Positions 1-9,134 are shown, numbered from the stretch's first letter. The stretch: 64,000 nt of DNA from Vicinamibacterales bacterium (GCA_035699745.1 DASSPH010000022.1:1-64000), one strand, 5' to 3'. Notes: generated by a model not told the origin, from the sequence alone. Translations and numbers: made by a program.

Positions 1-1
1 G

Positions 2-184
2 GCCGCCAACATCGGCATCAGCCTGCCGGGTACGGGCGAGGAACCGAGCTGCCCCGTGTTCATCGACGGTCATCACACCGCAACGCTCCGCGGCACCTAC
101 GAGGAACTCGATCGCGCCTTCCGCGAGCTCGTCGACGAGTCCGTCGCGTCGAAGTTCCCGCGCAAGGAAGCGGCCGTTCGCTGA
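2..184 (+). CDS. ispG: IspG (GcpE), C-terminal fragment
   Basis: The window opens inside a gene; only the last 60 residues are present. The fragment reads NIGISLPGTGEEP, then PVFIDG and TLRG, and matches the C-terminal [4Fe-4S] domain end of 4-hydroxy-3-methylbut-2-enyl diphosphate synthase, which reduces MEcPP to HMBPP in the cytosolic MEP isoprenoid pathway. The cluster cysteines lie upstream of the window. The presence of dxr and uppS a few kilobases away fits an isoprenoid neighbourhood. The call rests on this short conserved tail only. Confidence 0.8.
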   Translation, partial: AANIGISLPGTGEEPSCPVFIDGHHTATLRGTYEELDRAFRELVDESVASKFPRKEAAVR

Positions 185-227
185 TCGCCCGATCACCCGA
201 TCACCCGATCGCCCGATCGCCCGATCG
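185..227. repeat. 8-bp tandem repeat between convergent genes
   Basis: About five copies of an 8-bp unit (CGATCACC/CGATCGCC) fill the gap between the ispG stop and the stop of the next gene on the minus strand. The same unit recurs at 8408-8495 and 53403-53420. Confidence 0.8.
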
Positions 228-491
228 CTAGTCGATCCGGCTGACGATCGGAGATCCCGTCTCGCGATAGGTCTTCTTCCGCGCTTCTCCTTCAGCTTCG
301 TCGAACTCGGGGATGCCGTTTGCGTCCGAGCCGCGTCCATCGGCGCGGTCGGATTGCTGCGTGAAATCGGGATCGAGACGATCGCCGACCTCATCCTGAG
401 TAGCGTCGGATCTCGCCTGCGCGGCGTTGCCTTCGGGGTTTCTCTGCATCGGGTCGCCGCCGGGGCCGGGGCGGCGCGTCAGGTCAGCCAT
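228..491 (-). CDS. small hydrophilic hypothetical protein
   Basis: An 87-residue protein starting MADLTRR, rich in Asp, Glu, Arg and Gly, with no hydrophobic segment and no recognisable domain; it looks largely disordered. I accept it because an AGGAG ribosome binding site lies about 7 bases before the ATG and it follows the MATE gene by 17 bp on the same strand, so it may be cotranscribed. Its last codons run into the 8-bp repeat. Function is unknown. Confidence 0.55.
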   Translation of the reverse strand: MADLTRRPGPGGDPMQRNPEGNAAQARSDATQDEVGDRLDPDFTQQSDRADGRGSDANGIPEFDEAEGEARKKTYRETGSPIVSRID

Positions 492-508
492 GAGCACACT
501 CCTGCCGA

Positions 509-1840
509 TCAACGAGCAAGGTGGATGCCTTTCATCCGCCACACGGTGACCAGACTGATGCCGCAGATGACCAGCCCCAGCGACAATCCCCACCACAGCC
601 CGACGACGCCGTAGCCGGCGTGGAAGCACAGGACGTAACCGAGCGGCAGACCGACGCCCCAATGGCCGCCGAGGTTCCACAGCATCGCGGTGCGGGTGTC
701 GGCCAGTCCGCGGAGCGCGCCCGTGGTGACGCCCTGCAGGGCATCGAACAACTGGAATACCGCGGCGACGAACAGCAGCCGCACGCCGAGCGCGATCACT
801 TCCGCATCGGCGCTGAACATGCGGATGAGCAGTCCGGGCACGGTGAGAAAGACGAGCGCGGCGGCCGCCATGAACGAGACGCCGAGCGCGATTGCCGTCC
901 AGCCGGCGGCGATGGCGCCGGCGGGATCGCGGCGTCCGATCGCCTGGCCGACGCGCACCGCCGCGGCCGATGACAGACCGAAGGGGATCATGAACGTGAG
1001 CGACGCCATCTGGATCGCGATCTGATGCGCCGCGAGCGCGGTGGTCGAGACGCGGCCGGCCAGCGCCGTCGCCGAGGCGAACACGCCGACTTCGAGGAGC
1101 ATCTGACCGCCGGCGGGAAGCCCGAGCCGCACCAGGCGCCGGACGCGCGGCATATCGAGCGCGAGCGGCGTCTCGCGCAGGCGCGGCTGCATGCGCCGCT
1201 CGTGCCGGAGGATCACCACGAACAGCGCCGCCGCCATCACGATGCGCGAGGCCAGCGTCGCCCACGCCGCGCCGGTGACCCCCAGCTGCGGCGCCCCGTA
1301 GTGGCCGAAGATCAACACCCAGTTGGCGAGGGCGTTGGTCACGTTGGCGATGACCAGCGTGTAGGTGACGGCGCGGACGATGTTCATCGCCTGGAGATAG
1401 CGCCGGAAGGCGACGTACAGGAGCAGCGGTGGCAGGCTCCAGCCGACGACCGAGAGGTACGGCTGCGCCAGGGCCACGACCGGCGGCGGCAGTCCGAGAT
1501 GGGGCAGCGCGCGGTTCATCAGATACACCACGCCGATGGTCGGCGGCGTCGCCAGCGCGGCGAGCCAGACGCCGGCCACGAGCCAGCGATGGCAGTCGTC
1601 GATGCGCCTCGCGCCGAACGCCTGCGCGACCAGCGGATCGAGGCCGAGCAGCAGCCCCATCGCGAAGACGCCGACGGCGATGAACAGCGAACTTGCGATG
1701 CCGACGGCGCCGATGGCGTCGGGCCCGAGGCGCCCGACCATCACCATGTCGACGATGCCCATCGTCACCCACCCGAGCTCGGCGACGATCACCGGCGCGG
1801 AGAGCGACAGCATGGGCCGCAATTCCTCGCGAATGCGCAA
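509..1840 (-). CDS. MATE family multidrug efflux transporter
   Basis: A 443-residue polytopic inner-membrane protein of the NorM/DinF type, expected to export cationic compounds using a Na+ or H+ gradient. The N-terminus has the family pattern VTMGIVDMVMVGRLG, and about twelve hydrophobic segments form two MatE repeats (roughly residues 15-210 and 230-430). The chosen start is TTG at 1840 because the residues before the internal ATG (1813) align with the usual N-terminal helix; a stop codon lies directly upstream. Its start is 11 bp from the divergent TPR gene, so the two share a promoter region. Substrate cannot be read from sequence. Confidence 0.85.
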   Translation of the reverse strand: MRIREELRPMLSLSAPVIVAELGWVTMGIVDMVMVGRLGPDAIGAVGIASSLFIAVGVFAMGLLLGLDPLVAQAFGARRIDDCHRWLVAGVWLAALATPPTIGVVYLMNRALPHLGLPPPVVALAQPYLSVVGWSLPPLLLYVAFRRYLQAMNIVRAVTYTLVIANVTNALANWVLIFGHYGAPQLGVTGAAWATLASRIVMAAALFVVILRHERRMQPRLRETPLALDMPRVRRLVRLGLPAGGQMLLEVGVFASATALAGRVSTTALAAHQIAIQMASLTFMIPFGLSSAAAVRVGQAIGRRDPAGAIAAGWTAIALGVSFMAAAALVFLTVPGLLIRMFSADAEVIALGVRLLFVAAVFQLFDALQGVTTGALRGLADTRTAMLWNLGGHWGVGLPLGYVLCFHAGYGVVGLWWGLSLGLVICGISLVTVWRMKGIHLAR

Positions 1841-1851
1841 GCAGCTATTCT

Positions 1852-2619
1852 ATGTGCGTGTTGCTGGTGTTCGCTCTCGGCGCGCTCCTCGCGCAGCAGC
1901 CGGAAACGCTGTCGCTGCTCGGTGAACCGCTGTACGCGCCGAAGCTGGCGAAAGCGGAACGCGCCGCCGCCGACGCGGAGCTGGCGCGCGCGCACGCGGC
2001 GTACACGGCGAAGCCGGGCGGCGCCGCCGAAGTCCTCGCGCTGTCACGCGCGCATCTCGCACTGGGGCGCGTCGGCGACGCGCTGGTGATCCTGACCCAG
2101 GGGATCGAAGCCAACCCTGAGGCGGCGGAGCTGTTTCTCGAGCGCGGCCGCGGCTACATCGTCATTCGCAAGTTCGACGTCGCGGCGCGCGATCTGACGA
2201 AGGCGACGAAGCTTCCGGAGGCGCGGTGCAGCCTCGCGCTGGCGCAGTACCTGGCCGCTGACTTCGATCGCTCACGCGCCACGTACAAGGACTGCGCCGC
2301 TCCCGGCGTCTTTGCCTATCTCGCGGAGCGGCGCGCGGGAGGCAAACCAGCGCAGCGCCCCGTTCCCGAGGGCCCAGCCGTCGCGCCATCGACCCGGATC
2401 AGATTCCCGGGAACGGTGGCCAAACAGAAGGTGAACGCCGCCGAGCCGCTCTCGGCGAAGTATCTGGCGGCGATTGAGGCGCTGCTCGACGGAAAGGAAG
2501 ACGCCGCCCGGGAAGACCTCAAGCAGATCGTCGAGAAGAATCGCGGACTCTGGATGCAGCCCGTCTACGTGGCCGCTGAGGCCGACTACGCCCGGCTGGC
2601 CGCCAAGAAAAAGAAATAG
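1852..2619 (+). CDS. secreted TPR-like protein
   Basis: A 255-residue protein with an N-terminal hydrophobic stretch ending in ALLAQQ, which looks like a signal peptide, followed by helical repeats with TPR spacing around residues 35-125 (for example LALGRVGDALVILTQGIEANP). The C-terminal part is Lys-rich and ends KKKK. It is probably periplasmic and may act as a scaffold, but no partner is evident. It is divergent from the MATE gene and ends 30 bp before the convergent DUF1028 gene. Confidence 0.65.
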   Translation: MCVLLVFALGALLAQQPETLSLLGEPLYAPKLAKAERAAADAELARAHAAYTAKPGGAAEVLALSRAHLALGRVGDALVILTQGIEANPEAAELFLERGRGYIVIRKFDVAARDLTKATKLPEARCSLALAQYLAADFDRSRATYKDCAAPGVFAYLAERRAGGKPAQRPVPEGPAVAPSTRIRFPGTVAKQKVNAAEPLSAKYLAAIEALLDGKEDAAREDLKQIVEKNRGLWMQPVYVAAEADYARLAAKKKK

Positions 2620-2649
2620 CTGAAGCTGGAAGCGGACAGCTGACCGCTG

Positions 2650-3459
2650 TCACCGCGGTGCCGCGTTCACCCCTTCGCATCCCGGGCGCGAGCGGCGCGA
2701 GAGCGAACGCTCCACGACACGGCGCAGCTCCTTGATCGGCTCGGGATTGTCGTCGACCTGGAGGCGCAGCACGGTGTCGTTGTTCAACCACACCCCGCAG
2801 CCCTTCTTCACGACGATCAGCGCGGCGGACTGCTGGCCGCGGGTATCGCCGCCGGCCGCCTGGCCGGCCTCGAGCGCCGCGACCAGGCGCATCGACAGGG
2901 CGCCGGTCGTTTCCTCGAACGCCTTGACCATGTTCGCGACGACCGCCTCGCCGGCGAGGATGTTGCCCTGCGCAGTGCAGTACTTGCCGCCCTTGTGCCC
3001 GGCCCACGTGGACGCCTGCGGACCGGTGTGGGCGGCGTAGCTCCCCTTCGGATCCATCACCGCGAACTGCCGCCCGGCCTTGGGCCACGGCTGGCCGCCG
3101 TAGCCGGGATCGGGATCGCTGTCGAGAATCGCGCGGATGATCGCGTCCGGGCGCAGACCGGCGCGGAGCAGCGCCAGCGACTTCGGTCCGTAGCTGACGT
3201 CGACGATGGCCTGCGTCGCGGCGATGCCGACTTCTGCTTCCGCCCAGAGCACGCCGTTGCCGACCGAGAAGACGCGCGACTGCACGGCGCCGCCCAGCTC
3301 GCCGGTCGCCGGATCGTAGCCAAGGATCGAAAAGGTGCCGGTTCCGAGAGGATCCGGATCCGTCAGCGCGGCGGCTGGCCGCTGCTGCTGTGCGTGAGAA
3401 ACGCCGGCCGCGGCGAAGAGGACGGCGGCTAGCGCCAGGGCACGAGCTTTTCGATCCAT
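2650..3459 (-). CDS. DUF1028 family secreted protein
   Basis: A 269-residue protein with signal peptide MDRKARALALAAVLFAAAG ending near SHA-QQ. The mature part carries the DUF1028 hallmarks TFSILGYD, GELGGAVQSR, a central GIAATQA and TGPQASTWAGHKGG. DUF1028 proteins resemble Ntn hydrolases in fold, but no reaction is established. The start overlaps the 3' end of rseP by 31 bp, so it is probably translationally coupled as the last gene of the uppS-cdsA-dxr-rseP run. Confidence 0.8.
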   Translation of the reverse strand: MDRKARALALAAVLFAAAGVSHAQQQRPAAALTDPDPLGTGTFSILGYDPATGELGGAVQSRVFSVGNGVLWAEAEVGIAATQAIVDVSYGPKSLALLRAGLRPDAIIRAILDSDPDPGYGGQPWPKAGRQFAVMDPKGSYAAHTGPQASTWAGHKGGKYCTAQGNILAGEAVVANMVKAFEETTGALSMRLVAALEAGQAAGGDTRGQQSAALIVVKKGCGVWLNNDTVLRLQVDDNPEPIKELRRVVERSLSRRSRPGCEGVNAAPR

Positions 3460-4775
3460 TGAATCCGCATCAAGTCGTTGTAGATCACGGTGACCATCAG
3501 CATCAGCAGCAGGACGAAGCCGGCGAGGAGCATCTTCTCCTTGACCCGCATGCTGAAGTCGCGGCGCGCCAGTCCTTCGAGCGCGAGGATGAAGATGTGG
3601 CCGCCGTCGAGGACGGGGATCGGCATCAGATTCAGGAGCCCGAGGTTCAGGCTGATCATCGCCATCAGGCTGAAGAGCGAGATCCAGCCCGCCTGCGCCG
3701 CGGCGCCGGAGAGATCGGCGATCGCGACCGGCCCCATCAGCTGCTTGACCGACGTTTCGCGGGTGAACAATCCGCCGAGCGTCTCGACGATGAGCCGCGT
3801 CCACTCCCAGTTCTTCTGCAGACTCAGCTTGAACGCTTCAGCGATGCCGGGGTTCACGGTGCGGGTTTCCCACGGCAGGATCTTCGCGCCGACGGTGGCA
3901 ATCGGCGTCTCGACGCCGTTCACCATGAGCGTGGTGCCCAGGTGCTGCGGCGTCAGATTGACGGTCTGCACGGTCTCGCCGCGCTTGATCTGCAGCACGA
4001 GCGTCTTCCCGGGACTCGAACGGAGCGTTTCGATCAGCTGGTCGTACGAGACCGGCACCTCGTTGTCGAGCGCGAGGACGACGTCGCCCTTCTGCACACC
4101 GGCCTGAGCGGCCGGCTGGTTCGGCACGATCTCGTCGAATTCCGGATGGATCTGCGGGTGCACGCCGATGTCGCCCATCTCGTACTTGCCCTGGGCGGTC
4201 GGCACGACGATCACTTCACCGGCGCGGCCGTCGCGCACGTAGCCGATCGTCACGCTGCGCTTCGCCTTCGAGACGATCGCCATCCCGAACTTTTCCCAGG
4301 TGTCGACCGGATCGCCGTCGACGCTGACGATGCGGTCCCCCGGTTTGAGGCCGGCCCTGGCGGCAACCGAATCGGCGGTAAAGGTGCCGATCACCACCGG
4401 CTGCTGCTCGAACTGCGGAACCTGCGCGCCCTGGTAGTACACCAGCGCCATGACCACGATCGCCAGCAGCAGGTTCATCACCGGCCCCATCACCAGGACC
4501 TGGAACCGCTGCCACTTGCCCTTCGACAGGAACTCGTCCTGCGCCCCGGTGCGGGAGTCTTCGGGGTTCTCGCCCGCCATCTTCACGTAGCCGCCGAGCG
4601 GGATGGCGCTGATGCAGTACTCGGTGCCGCCGCGCTTGAAGTTCACGAGCTTCGGCCCGAAGCCGAGCGAGAACGTCAGCACGCGCACGCCGATGCGGCG
4701 CGCCATCAGGAAGTGGCCGAGCTCGTGTACGAAGATCAGCACGCCGAGCACGAAGAGGAAGGCGAGAATGGTCAA
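3429..4775 (-). CDS. rseP: RseP-type site-2 zinc metalloprotease
   Basis: A 448-residue inner-membrane intramembrane protease that cleaves anti-sigma factors or signal peptides within the membrane. The zinc motif HELGH is at residues 17-21 in the first membrane helix, two PDZ domains follow (about residues 110-190 and 200-285), and the second metal/active-site motif MPIPVLDGGH is near residue 380. Length matches the family (about 450). It lies 15 bp after dxr, the conserved dxr-rseP order of many bacteria. Confidence 0.95.
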   Translation of the reverse strand: MTILAFLFVLGVLIFVHELGHFLMARRIGVRVLTFSLGFGPKLVNFKRGGTEYCISAIPLGGYVKMAGENPEDSRTGAQDEFLSKGKWQRFQVLVMGPVMNLLLAIVVMALVYYQGAQVPQFEQQPVVIGTFTADSVAARAGLKPGDRIVSVDGDPVDTWEKFGMAIVSKAKRSVTIGYVRDGRAGEVIVVPTAQGKYEMGDIGVHPQIHPEFDEIVPNQPAAQAGVQKGDVVLALDNEVPVSYDQLIETLRSSPGKTLVLQIKRGETVQTVNLTPQHLGTTLMVNGVETPIATVGAKILPWETRTVNPGIAEAFKLSLQKNWEWTRLIVETLGGLFTRETSVKQLMGPVAIADLSGAAAQAGWISLFSLMAMISLNLGLLNLMPIPVLDGGHIFILALEGLARRDFSMRVKEKMLLAGFVLLLMLMVTVIYNDLMRIQWIEKLVPWR

Positions 4776-4790
4776 GATTTCACCTGAGAA

Positions 4791-5915
4791 TCAAGACGTC
4801 GATTGTACCCCAGTGGCGGCCCGCGCCGCGAACGCCCGGGCCCAGGCGTCGATGGCGCGGACCTCTGCAAGACCGTGCAACGGCGCGACAGGGTGTTCGT
4901 TCTCGAACGCATCCATCGCCCGGCAGATGACGTCGGCAATGCCGGTAAACGCCAGCCGCTCGTCGAGGAATGCGGCGACCGCGACCTCGTTGGCGGCGTT
5001 CAGCACGATGGGGAGCCCTGCGCCGCCGCGCAGCGCGCGGAAGGCCAGCGCCAGGCACGGGAAGCGCACCGTATCGGCCGGCTCGAACTCCAGCCGGCCC
5101 GCGCGCGCCAGATCGAGAGACGGCAGCGGCGCCGGCCAGCGATCCGGGTAGGAGAACGCATACTGAATCGGTAGACGCATATCCGTCACGCCAAGTTGCG
5201 CGATCACGGATCCGTCGATCAGCTCCACCATCGAGTGCACGATCGACTGCGGGTGCACCAGCACGTCGATGCGGCCGGCGTCGACGGCGAACAGCCACCG
5301 CGCCTCGATCACCTCCAGCCCCTTGTTCATCAGCGTCGCCGAATCGACCGTGATCTTCGGTCCCATCCGCCAGGTGGGATGGTTCAGCGCGTCCGCCGCG
5401 GAGACGTTCGCGAGGTCGCGCGCCGGCAGGCCGCGGAACGGCCCGCCCGAGGCGGTCAGAATCAGGCGTTTGATCTCGGACGAGCGCCGCCCGTGCAGGC
5501 ATTGATGAATCGCGTTGTGCTCGCTGTCCACCGGCAGCACCGCCACGCCCCGCGCCTGCGCCGCCGCCATCACCAGCGCGCCCGCCATGACGAGAATCTC
5601 CTTGTTGGCGAGCGCGATCGTCTTGCCGGCCTCGATCGCCGCCAGCACGGCGTCGAGCGCCGCCGTCCCGGAAGACGCGAACAGCACCACGTCCGCGTCG
5701 GGATGGGTGGCCACGTCGATGAGCCCCTGCGGCCCCTGCTCGGTCGCGAGCGCGGCGCGCGACGGCCGGTAACGCTCGACCTGCCTGGCGAGCCGCGCCG
5801 CATTGCCGCCGGCCGCGAGTCCGACGACGCGCAGCTCGCGCGGGTGTGCGTCGACGACCGCGAGCGCGCTCTGGCCGATCGAGCCGGTGGAGCCGAGGAT
5901 GGCGATCCCCTTCAT
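4791..5915 (-). CDS. dxr: 1-deoxy-D-xylulose-5-phosphate reductoisomerase
   Basis: A 374-residue enzyme that converts DXP to MEP with NADPH, the first committed step of the MEP pathway. The start MKGIAILGSTGSIG holds the nucleotide-binding GxxGxxG loop; the metal site is in VDSEHNAI (about residues 145-152) and in NKGLEVIEA. The ATG overlaps the cdsA stop by 4 bp, so the genes form an operon. With the ispG fragment this gives two steps of the same pathway in the window. Confidence 0.96.
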   Translation of the reverse strand: MKGIAILGSTGSIGQSALAVVDAHPRELRVVGLAAGGNAARLARQVERYRPSRAALATEQGPQGLIDVATHPDADVVLFASSGTAALDAVLAAIEAGKTIALANKEILVMAGALVMAAAQARGVAVLPVDSEHNAIHQCLHGRRSSEIKRLILTASGGPFRGLPARDLANVSAADALNHPTWRMGPKITVDSATLMNKGLEVIEARWLFAVDAGRIDVLVHPQSIVHSMVELIDGSVIAQLGVTDMRLPIQYAFSYPDRWPAPLPSLDLARAGRLEFEPADTVRFPCLALAFRALRGGAGLPIVLNAANEVAVAAFLDERLAFTGIADVICRAMDAFENEHPVAPLHGLAEVRAIDAWARAFAARAATGVQSTS

Positions 5916-6763
5916 GCGACGAACCTGACGAAGACGTAATAGACGGGCGCCGCAAAGAGCCAGCTGTCGATGCGGTCGAGCACACCGCCGTGGCCGGGAA
6001 TCAGGTGCGACGAGTCTTTGATCCCGGCGCTCCGCTTGAGCAGGGACTCGAAGAGATCGCCCACGATCCCGAGCAGTGAAATCGCGGCGCCGAGAAGCGC
6101 CAGTATCCATGTCGGTGAAGCGAACACATACTGACCGCCGAGTGCCATGGCGAACGTGCCGAAGACCACGCCTCCTATCGCCCCCTCGACGGTTTTCTTG
6201 GGACTGATCGCCGGGGCGAGAGGGCGCCGGCCGAACGCTCGACCGGTGTAGTACTGCGCGGAATCGCTGACGACGATGACGGCCATGAGGAGCAGCACCC
6301 GCAGGCGGCCATCCGGCAGATCCACGATGAAGTCGGGCGTTGCCATCACGCCGTTGCCGCCGCGCGTCCATGCGAGGGCACCGAGCGGCAGGCCGAGATA
6401 GACCGCGCCGAAGATCATCGCCGCGGCATCCGCGAGTGACCCCGGGGCCGGGCGGCCGCGGGCGACGGCCGCGGCGCCAGCCACGATCAACCCGGCCATC
6501 AGCGCCAGGTAGACCACATTTGGAAACGCCCCCGCCAGGCCGTCGTTGTCGGCGCGCCACATGGCGAAGCACAACAGCGCCACCAGCGTCGCGCCGGTGA
6601 TCATCGGGACCTCGGCGCCAAGCGCTCCTGCCATCGACCGGTACTCGGAGAATGCCAGCACGGCGGCCACGAGGGCGAGCACGAAGGTCGCCGCCGGCGG
6701 CAGAAACCAGATCGTGCCGATGACGACCGGCAGCATCACGAGGGCCGAGAGCACCCTGGTCAT
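5912..6763 (-). CDS. cdsA: phosphatidate cytidylyltransferase
   Basis: A 283-residue polytopic membrane enzyme that makes CDP-diacylglycerol from phosphatidate and CTP, the branch point of phospholipid synthesis. It has about eight hydrophobic segments and the C-terminal CdsA signature GGVLDRIDSWLFAAP with the conserved Asp residues near 255-265. It overlaps dxr by 4 bp and follows uppS after a 79-bp repeat-filled gap, the common uppS-cdsA-dxr-rseP order. Confidence 0.93.
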   Translation of the reverse strand: MTRVLSALVMLPVVIGTIWFLPPAATFVLALVAAVLAFSEYRSMAGALGAEVPMITGATLVALLCFAMWRADNDGLAGAFPNVVYLALMAGLIVAGAAAVARGRPAPGSLADAAAMIFGAVYLGLPLGALAWTRGGNGVMATPDFIVDLPDGRLRVLLLMAVIVVSDSAQYYTGRAFGRRPLAPAISPKKTVEGAIGGVVFGTFAMALGGQYVFASPTWILALLGAAISLLGIVGDLFESLLKRSAGIKDSSHLIPGHGGVLDRIDSWLFAAPVYYVFVRFVA

Positions 6764-6842
6764 CGCGGCGGGCGGATCGCGGACCGCGGCAAGCGGATGG
6801 CGGACAGCGGCAGGCGCACAGCGGCAGGCGGGCGGCGGCAGT
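6764..6842. repeat. GCGGA/GCGGC-unit repeat in the uppS-cdsA gap
   Basis: The 79-bp gap consists almost wholly of degenerate units such as GCGGACAGCGGC and GCGGATGGCGGAC. A related stretch lies at about 31865-31915. It appears to separate uppS and cdsA without a recognisable promoter or U-run terminator. Confidence 0.65.
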
Positions 6843-7628
6843 TCACCGCCCGGCCACCGCCGGCTGCGTGACGCCGCCGAAACGGCGGTCGCGCTTCTGG
6901 TACGCGAGGATCGCCTCGAGCAGGTGGCGCTGCCGGAAATCGGGCCACAGCGTGTCGGTGACCCAGATCTCGGCGTAGGCGATCTGCCACAAGAGGAAGT
7001 TGCTGACGCGCATCTCGCCGCTGGTGCGGATCAGCAGGTCGGGATCGGGCTGGCCGGCGGTGTAGAGGTAGGACGAGACGCGCGGCTCGTCGATCTGCTC
7101 CGGCGCGAGGCCGTCGCGCACCATGCGCCGCGCCGCTTCGACGATCTCGGCGCGGCCGCCGTAATTCAGCGCGATGTTGAACTGCATGCCGCCGTTGGCC
7201 GCGGTCTTCTCTTCCGCGTCGCGCAGCTCGCGCTGCACGTCGCGCCCGAGATCTTCCATGCGGCCGATCACCTTGAAGCGGATGTCGTTGCGCAGCAGCG
7301 TGTTCAGCTCGGAGCGGAGATAGCGCTTGAGCAGCAGCATCAGCGTCGACACTTCCGCCGCCGGCCGCTTCCAGTTCTCGACCGAGAACGCGTAGAGCGT
7401 CAGCACCTTGATGCCGAGCCGGGCGGAGCCTTCGACGGTGTCCCGCACCGCGTCGATCCCGGCGCGGTGCCCTTCGACCCGCGGCAGATGCCGCTGCGCC
7501 GCCCACCGTCCGTTGCCGTCCATGATCACGGCGATGTGCGCCGGCAGCCGATCGAAATCCACCTGCCGCGCCAGCGCCTCTTCGGCCGAGCCGGGCGTGA
7601 TCGACGCGAGGACGTCTTCGAGGCTCAT
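6843..7628 (-). CDS. uppS: isoprenyl (undecaprenyl) diphosphate synthase
   Basis: A 261-residue cis-prenyltransferase that extends farnesyl diphosphate to the C55 lipid carrier used in peptidoglycan and O-antigen synthesis. Visible motifs are HIAVIMDGNGRWA with the catalytic Asp (near residue 37), the following RxxGHRAG, and the C-terminal pair DPDLLIRTSGEMRVSNFLLW and TDTLWPDF. It is first of the minus-strand uppS-cdsA-dxr-rseP group and lies 32 bp after truA. Confidence 0.95.
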   Translation of the reverse strand: MSLEDVLASITPGSAEEALARQVDFDRLPAHIAVIMDGNGRWAAQRHLPRVEGHRAGIDAVRDTVEGSARLGIKVLTLYAFSVENWKRPAAEVSTLMLLLKRYLRSELNTLLRNDIRFKVIGRMEDLGRDVQRELRDAEEKTAANGGMQFNIALNYGGRAEIVEAARRMVRDGLAPEQIDEPRVSSYLYTAGQPDPDLLIRTSGEMRVSNFLLWQIAYAEIWVTDTLWPDFRQRHLLEAILAYQKRDRRFGGVTQPAVAGR

Positions 7629-7660
7629 GGCTAGCCGTTCATTCTAGCAAGCGATCCGCG

Positions 7661-8398
7661 TCACCGGTAATCGACCCGGACGAGGAACAGGCCGCGCGGC
7701 GGCGCGGTGCGGCCGACCGCCGTGCGGTCGCGCGACCGCAGCAGCCCGGCCATGTCGGAGGCGGGGCGAGCCCCTCGGCCGATCTCGACCAGCGTTCCCG
7801 CCAGGCTGCGCACCATGTAGCGCAGGAATCCGCTGCCCGCCACCGCGAACGTCAGCGCCGCGCCGTCGACCCTCCAGCCGGCCGACGCAATCGTTCGCAC
7901 CGTGGTGTGATTGACGCCGCCCGCGCCGCGGAACGCCGCGAAATCGTGCTCGCCGACAATGGCGCGCGCCCCTTCCCGCATCGCCTCGACGTCGAGCGGC
8001 TCGGGGATGTGCCAGGCGTACAGCCGGATGAACGGCGGCAGCGTCCTTCCGTTCCAGATGCGGTACTCGTAGGCCTTGGCGATCGCGTCGAAGCGCGCGT
8101 GAAAATCGTCCGGCTCGGTGCTCGCCGCGGTGACGCGGATCGCGTCGGGAAGGTGCGCGTTCAGCGCGCGCACCAGTTGTGCGTCCCCGATCGACGCCGC
8201 GATGCGCGCGCTCGCCACCTGCGCCAGCGCGTGCACACCCGCATCCGTCCGCCCGGCGCCGTGCAGCGTCACCGGCGCCCCGTCGATCTCGCTCAGCGCC
8301 GCCTCGATCAGTCCCTGGATCGATCGCCCGCGCTCCTGCCGCTGCCAGCCGACGAAATCAGTGCCGTCGTAGGCAACCGTCAGCTTGATCGTTCGCAT
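7661..8398 (-). CDS. truA: tRNA pseudouridine(38-40) synthase TruA
   Basis: A 245-residue enzyme that isomerises uridines 38-40 in the anticodon arm. The catalytic Asp lies in GRTDAGVHA (about residue 52), preceded by YDGTDFVGWQRQ, and the later KAYEYRIWNG and RYMVRSLAGTLVEIG match the family. Length is typical. It is separated from the upstream pyrE by a 166-bp repeat element. Confidence 0.95.
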   Translation of the reverse strand: MRTIKLTVAYDGTDFVGWQRQERGRSIQGLIEAALSEIDGAPVTLHGAGRTDAGVHALAQVASARIAASIGDAQLVRALNAHLPDAIRVTAASTEPDDFHARFDAIAKAYEYRIWNGRTLPPFIRLYAWHIPEPLDVEAMREGARAIVGEHDFAAFRGAGGVNHTTVRTIASAGWRVDGAALTFAVAGSGFLRYMVRSLAGTLVEIGRGARPASDMAGLLRSRDRTAVGRTAPPRGLFLVRVDYR

Positions 8399-8564
8399 CA
8401 GACGGCCATCGGGTCATCGGGTCATCGGGTCATCGGGTGATCGGGTGATCGGGTGATCGGGCGATCGGGTGATCGGGCGATCGGGCGATCGGGAACCGGG
8501 TGATCGATATCGACCCTCGCACCTCGCTCCTCGATCCTCGATCCTCGATCCTCGATCCCCGATC
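8399..8564. repeat. two-arm 8-bp tandem repeat element
   Basis: The left arm has eleven consecutive units ATCGGGT(C/G) or ATCGGGCG at an exact 8-bp period (first ATC at 8408). After a short spacer the right arm has four units CCTCGATC at the same period (about 8529-8560). The arms are partly complementary (GATCGGGG against CCCCGATC), so the gap between pyrE and truA could fold as a hairpin. No promoter or ORF is seen here. Confidence 0.85.
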
Positions 8565-9134
8565 TCAGCTCCGGCTGCCCGGCTTGACCACCGGCTGGCC
8601 GGCGGCACAGAGCGGACACGTCTCCGGCTGATACGCGGCCACCTGCATGCGCACGAGCGCCTGGAGCGGCACGTTCAGACGCGACGCGTCCGCGCCGCGG
8701 TCGATGATCGCCGCGGCGCCCAGCACCTGCGCGCCGGCGGCCTCGGCCGCCTCGATCGTCTCGCGCGTCGACAAGCCCGTGGTGATCACGTCTTCGACGA
8801 CGACCACGCGATCCGCCGGCGAGAGCGTGAAGCCGCGGCGCAGCGTCAGCCTGCCCTCCTGCCGCTCCGCGAAGATCGCGCGCACGTGCAGCGCCCGGCC
8901 GACCTCCTGCCCGATCACGATGCCGCCGAGCGCGGGCGACAGCACCGCCGTCGGCTGCAGATGTGCGAGCCGCGCCGCCAGCGCGGCCCCCAGCCGTTCG
9001 GCGAAATCGGGAAACTGCAGCACGAGCGCGCTCTGCAGATACCGATCGCTGTGCAGTCCCGACGACAGCTTGAAATGCCCTTCGAGCAGCGCCCCGGCGT
9101 GACGAAACAACTCGAGTACTTCGCTATCGGTCAT
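8565..9134 (-). CDS. pyrE: orotate phosphoribosyltransferase
   Basis: A 189-residue enzyme that joins orotate to PRPP to make OMP in pyrimidine synthesis. The PRPP loop VVVVEDVITTGLST is near residues 107-120, preceded by SSGLHSDRY and followed by the C-terminal pair CPLC and G-P typical of one OPRT subfamily. It stands apart from the other pyr genes, and a second OPRT-like gene lies at 16887-17519. A short run of CGACCCT units (9135-9165) lies before the start. Confidence 0.9.
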   Translation of the reverse strand: MTDSEVLELFRHAGALLEGHFKLSSGLHSDRYLQSALVLQFPDFAERLGAALAARLAHLQPTAVLSPALGGIVIGQEVGRALHVRAIFAERQEGRLTLRRGFTLSPADRVVVVEDVITTGLSTRETIEAAEAAGAQVLGAAAIIDRGADASRLNVPLQALVRMQVAAYQPETCPLCAAGQPVVKPGSRS

